Assembly: GCA_001798075.1 (NCBI GenBank) | Contig: MGRG01000003.1 | Span: 1-64,000 of the forward strand | Reading direction: 5' to 3' | Source of the DNA: Deltaproteobacteria bacterium RIFCSPHIGHO2_01_FULL_43_49 | GTDB lineage: Bacteria; UBA10199; SPLOWO2-01-44-7 | Length of the DNA: 64,000 nt | Part shown: piece after piece, positions 61,678 to 64,000 of the stretch | Layout: every line of letters begins with the position of its first letter | Position numbering within the stretch: position 1 is the stretch's first letter | Made by a program: the position numbers and the translations under genes | Notes under the pieces: generated by a model | Told to the model about the DNA's origin: nothing | Seen by the model: only the letters and a program-made list of their open reading frames with translations | Databases searched by the model: none

Positions 61678-62439
61678 TCAATAACTTTGCTGATACACGG
61701 TGGGCAACTCGTTCCACGTTCTTCCTTCCAAAATTCGCCCGGCCACTTTTTTGCCGACTTTTCTTCCCGACAGTGGATCATAAGCCCCCCACTGTTTGAA
61801 AAAGAAAGGGACATCGTATTGCAAACATTTTTTTCGGATGTTGTAAACCCATTCCGGGTCCATTTTTCTCGCCCGATGTCCGCTTTCACCTCCCACAATA
61901 ACCCAATGAATTCCCTGCAACAGCGATTCGTCAAGATCGACAGGGCCAATCAGAGGTTCAATAGACAAAAAGCGAGTTTGAGCCGGTGTTTTTTGCAGAT
62001 CTTTGATTCTAAAAGTATACTGCTGACTTTCCACAGAAACCCCCAGCCAAATATGTTTTGGTACCGAACTAAAATTACTGGCAGTCCATTGACACAATCT
62101 GTCGGATCTCTTTGTCAAAACTTGGAACATGTGATGCTTTGCCTTGCACATAGTCTCAAAAACCTTCCAGATATAATCATCAGGAACATCTTTGTGAAAA
62201 AGGTCGGACATGGAGTTGACAAAAATTAATCGAGGTTGTTTCCATTTTAGAGGAAGCTCCAATCTTTCCGGCCAAAACCGCAAATCAAAACCTTGTTCAA
62301 AAGGATGCCCGGGCACGCCCCGAAATCGTTCCGCAAAGGTTTCCGCATAACAATGTTTGCAACCAGGACTTACTTTCGTGCAACCTGTCACAGGATTCCA
62401 TGTAGAATCAGTCCATTCAATGGTGGAGTTTTCACTCAT
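61678..62439 (-). CDS. DUF5131 (phage Gp37/Gp68) three-Cys-motif protein
   Basis: 253 residues. IEWTDSTWNPVTGCTKVSPG then CKHCYAE: Cys20, Cys27 and Cys30 form the three-Cys cluster of the radical-SAM-like Gp37/Gp68 family. FVNSMSDLFHKDVPDDYIW, FQVLTKRSDRL, WLGVSVESQQY and FLSIEPLIGPVDL are all present. GGGGGGAAG lies before the ATG. It is 23 bases after tcmP, its usual partner. Biochemical function not established. Confidence 0.92.
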   Translation of the reverse strand: MSENSTIEWTDSTWNPVTGCTKVSPGCKHCYAETFAERFRGVPGHPFEQGFDLRFWPERLELPLKWKQPRLIFVNSMSDLFHKDVPDDYIWKVFETMCKAKHHMFQVLTKRSDRLCQWTASNFSSVPKHIWLGVSVESQQYTFRIKDLQKTPAQTRFLSIEPLIGPVDLDESLLQGIHWVIVGGESGHRARKMDPEWVYNIRKKCLQYDVPFFFKQWGAYDPLSGRKVGKKVAGRILEGRTWNELPTVYQQSY

Positions 62440-62462
62440 GCTTCCCCCCTTTCAGCATGACT

Positions 62463-63554
62463 TTAGAGAATGGTTATTAACGCATTATCAGGATAAGTTC
62501 TAGCTATCCTTTTTTTGCCATCAGTTTTCAATGGCTCAATCTTAATTTTTCTGATCTCTTCTGCCTTTCGCAAAACTGGTGTCATATGTTTCTTAAGATA
62601 TGGTGTATCATTTTCAGTGTATTTACGCACTAACTGTATAGGAATTCTTGTTTTGCCCCGAAAACGATTGCAAATATTCTTCGTTAAGGCACTTGTAGGA
62701 TCATTTTCAAAAAGTACGAGCTGATTAGGATCTGTGGCATCCGAAAATCTAAACTCGCCATCAGGATCAACCCCCCACATAGCTTCTTTCATTTTCAGAT
62801 GACCTAATTCGTTATTGGTAGCAAAGAAAAGGTAATATTGAGTTCTATTTTGTCGATCACGCATTTCGAAATAGCGCACAAACTTAGCTACTTTTCGCAA
62901 CTGTTGTTGATATAGTGTTCTTAGGTTTGTAATACGATCACCCGATGACTCTGCTATACGAATAGCCTCCTCAGTACCAAATGCTTCAACAATATACTGG
63001 ACGATTTTATCCTGTGGATGTTCTAAAAACCTATTGATCGCATCTACCATGAATGTAATGAACACTTCACATTTTTCTTGCTTTAGAAGACACTCAATCA
63101 GTTTAAATGGTATCCCGGAAAAGCCGAATGGATCGATGAATGCAAAAGTTGGCGCAAGGGTTGTCTTATTTTCTTCCATGCATTCCAAGACCCATCCTAG
63201 TTTCTCATGGAACAATCCACACTCGACTTTTACTTTAAAATGAGAAGGGAAAGAAAAGTTTTTTAGTTCCTCTTTTAGATTTTCAATACGATCAGATCTT
63301 TCATCAATAAACCAGAAAATCAGCTCTCCACTCATTTTTCGACGATGATTAGCCGCCACATCCAAAGCTATAAGTGGTGACCCTGGCTCAGAATTTTTGT
63401 AACGACCAGGCCCGGAGAAACCATCAATATAAATGATTCTACTGTGCCAAGAACTTAATATTGGAAACCATGCCTTCAAGTACCTGCGTAAAATTTCATG
63501 TTTTGCAGTTGTATGAGGATCGAGCTCCCATATTGTTTTTTTAGGAACAGGCAT
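62463..63554 (-). CDS. tcmP: Three-Cys-motif partner protein TcmP
   Basis: About 363 residues. WELDPHTTAKHEILRRYLKA and IIYIDGFSGPGRYKNSEPGS are the TcmP hallmark. FAFIDPFGFSGIPFKLIECL lies near 160. The IDGFSGPG loop looks like a methyltransferase/Rossmann nucleotide-binding turn, but no activity is established. GGGAG five bases upstream supports ATG at 63554; the frame reaches 63584. It belongs with the DUF5131 gene. Confidence 0.9.
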   Translation of the reverse strand: MPVPKKTIWELDPHTTAKHEILRRYLKAWFPILSSWHSRIIYIDGFSGPGRYKNSEPGSPLIALDVAANHRRKMSGELIFWFIDERSDRIENLKEELKNFSFPSHFKVKVECGLFHEKLGWVLECMEENKTTLAPTFAFIDPFGFSGIPFKLIECLLKQEKCEVFITFMVDAINRFLEHPQDKIVQYIVEAFGTEEAIRIAESSGDRITNLRTLYQQQLRKVAKFVRYFEMRDRQNRTQYYLFFATNNELGHLKMKEAMWGVDPDGEFRFSDATDPNQLVLFENDPTSALTKNICNRFRGKTRIPIQLVRKYTENDTPYLKKHMTPVLRKAEEIRKIKIEPLKTDGKKRIARTYPDNALITIL

Positions 63555-63646
63555 TTTTTCTCCCATTCTGTTACTTAAAGACATCCGGCTAAGAATCGGA
63601 GGACACCATACTTAATTGTGTCTCCAAAATTGTTGGCATTCATAGT

Positions 63647-63853
63647 TTAACCCCTCCTCCTGTTGTATGGGCTTTGGTTGGTAGGCTTTAGAGAAATTCG
63701 CTCTTGAGATGCCTTTTGATGAACTGCTTCTGGAGTTCTTCCAAGTTTGAACCCAATGACCCTCGTCGGGGTATTGTGACCTGCAAGCTGTCTCAGATTG
63801 CTAACTTCACTAGAAGTCCAATGTTTTCCAGTATTTCTATTATATTTGGCCAT
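63647..63853 (-). CDS. Small SANT/Myb-like DNA-binding protein
   Basis: 68 residues: HWTSSEVSNLRQLAGHNTPT, then RVIGFKLGRTPEAVHQKAS. A single Trp-led tri-helix with the recognition helix after GRTPEAV. Basic C-terminal tail. AAGGAG eight bases before the ATG. It is the first gene of a same-strand run with tcmP and DUF5131 and may regulate them. Positions 63854-64000 show no gene. Confidence 0.75.
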   Translation of the reverse strand: MAKYNRNTGKHWTSSEVSNLRQLAGHNTPTRVIGFKLGRTPEAVHQKASQERISLKPTNQSPYNRRRG

Positions 63854-64000
63854 ATTAATTCTCCTTTTTATACTTTCGATTTACTTTCGAATGCCTGTTT
63901 TGTCAAGCTCAATTACAGGATTTAGTGGAGGGAATCGCCGCAAAAAGCATATGGTAACACTCTATAAATACTTCAATTTTTTAGGTTATCACAATTTGTG

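Overview
The window looks like a chromosomal segment of a Gram-negative (diderm), moderately AT-rich, uncultured bacterium of deltaproteobacterial type. The evidence is a complete mreB-mreC-mreD-mrdA-rodA rod-shape cluster, an outer-membrane beta-barrel protein ending in Phe, a TonB-like protein, very large FG-GAP, YD-repeat and thrombospondin-type-3 surface proteins, and a C-terminal Cys-motif/TM/Arg tail like the MYXO-CTERM sorting signal. This lineage call is inference; no rRNA or tRNA gene was recognised.

Region 1 (1-17 kb, almost all minus strand) is an Rhs/YD-repeat polymorphic-toxin locus. One 3351-residue secreted Rhs protein, made of two Rhs cores in tandem, ends in a variable tip and is followed by a membrane protein overlapping it by ATGA (likely immunity). 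Downstream lie displaced (orphan) tips that are copies of its 3' end: one with an unrelated tip and a small soluble partner, one with the same tip family and membrane partner, and one broken fragment. The repeated tip has an ordered His...Cys pair suggesting a circularly permuted papain-like (NlpC/P60, YiiX-type) hydrolase. REP-like debris fills the gaps between modules.

Region 2 (15.7-30.6 kb) holds genes that overlap into the rhs gene: a 3117-residue FG-GAP/Ig protein with a C-terminal membrane anchor, a four-helix-bundle (S23-type) protein, an outer-membrane barrel and then Rhs. A separate 1329-residue FG-GAP/TSP3 protein lies upstream. These genes are peppered with in-frame dispersed repeats: 7-bp (heptanucleotide) arrays and several short families also embedded in the proteins.

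Region 3 (30.8-37 kb) is a housekeeping run glmM-pdxJ-acpS-nnrD-tsaE-lysC-comEA. Region 4 (37-41 kb) has a DUF433 antitoxin with a decayed PIN-like partner, a divergent pair of unknown genes sharing an inverted-repeat promoter region, a thioesterase and thioredoxin. Region 5 (41-49.5 kb) has the rod-shape operon and, divergently, a PpiD/SurA-like protein with CCA-adding enzyme. Region 6 (49.7-57 kb) has rimP-nusA-infB-nrnA-truB (no rbfA seen), preceded by a candidate attenuator, and a divergent thioesterase.

Region 7 (57-64 kb) is an accessory, defence-like island: YhcG/DUF1016 nuclease, NYN nuclease with a structured leader, Cas4-like PD-(D/E)XK nuclease, ImmA/IrrE peptidase with XRE repressor, and a SANT-like/TcmP/DUF5131 operon.

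Between genes there are two families of structured repeats whose arms differ in sequence but keep pairing: a roughly 150-180 bp element with an outer stem and two hairpins (three copies, two tail-to-tail between acpS and nnrD), and a roughly 90 bp palindromic element (two clear copies in divergent gene pairs and one weaker).
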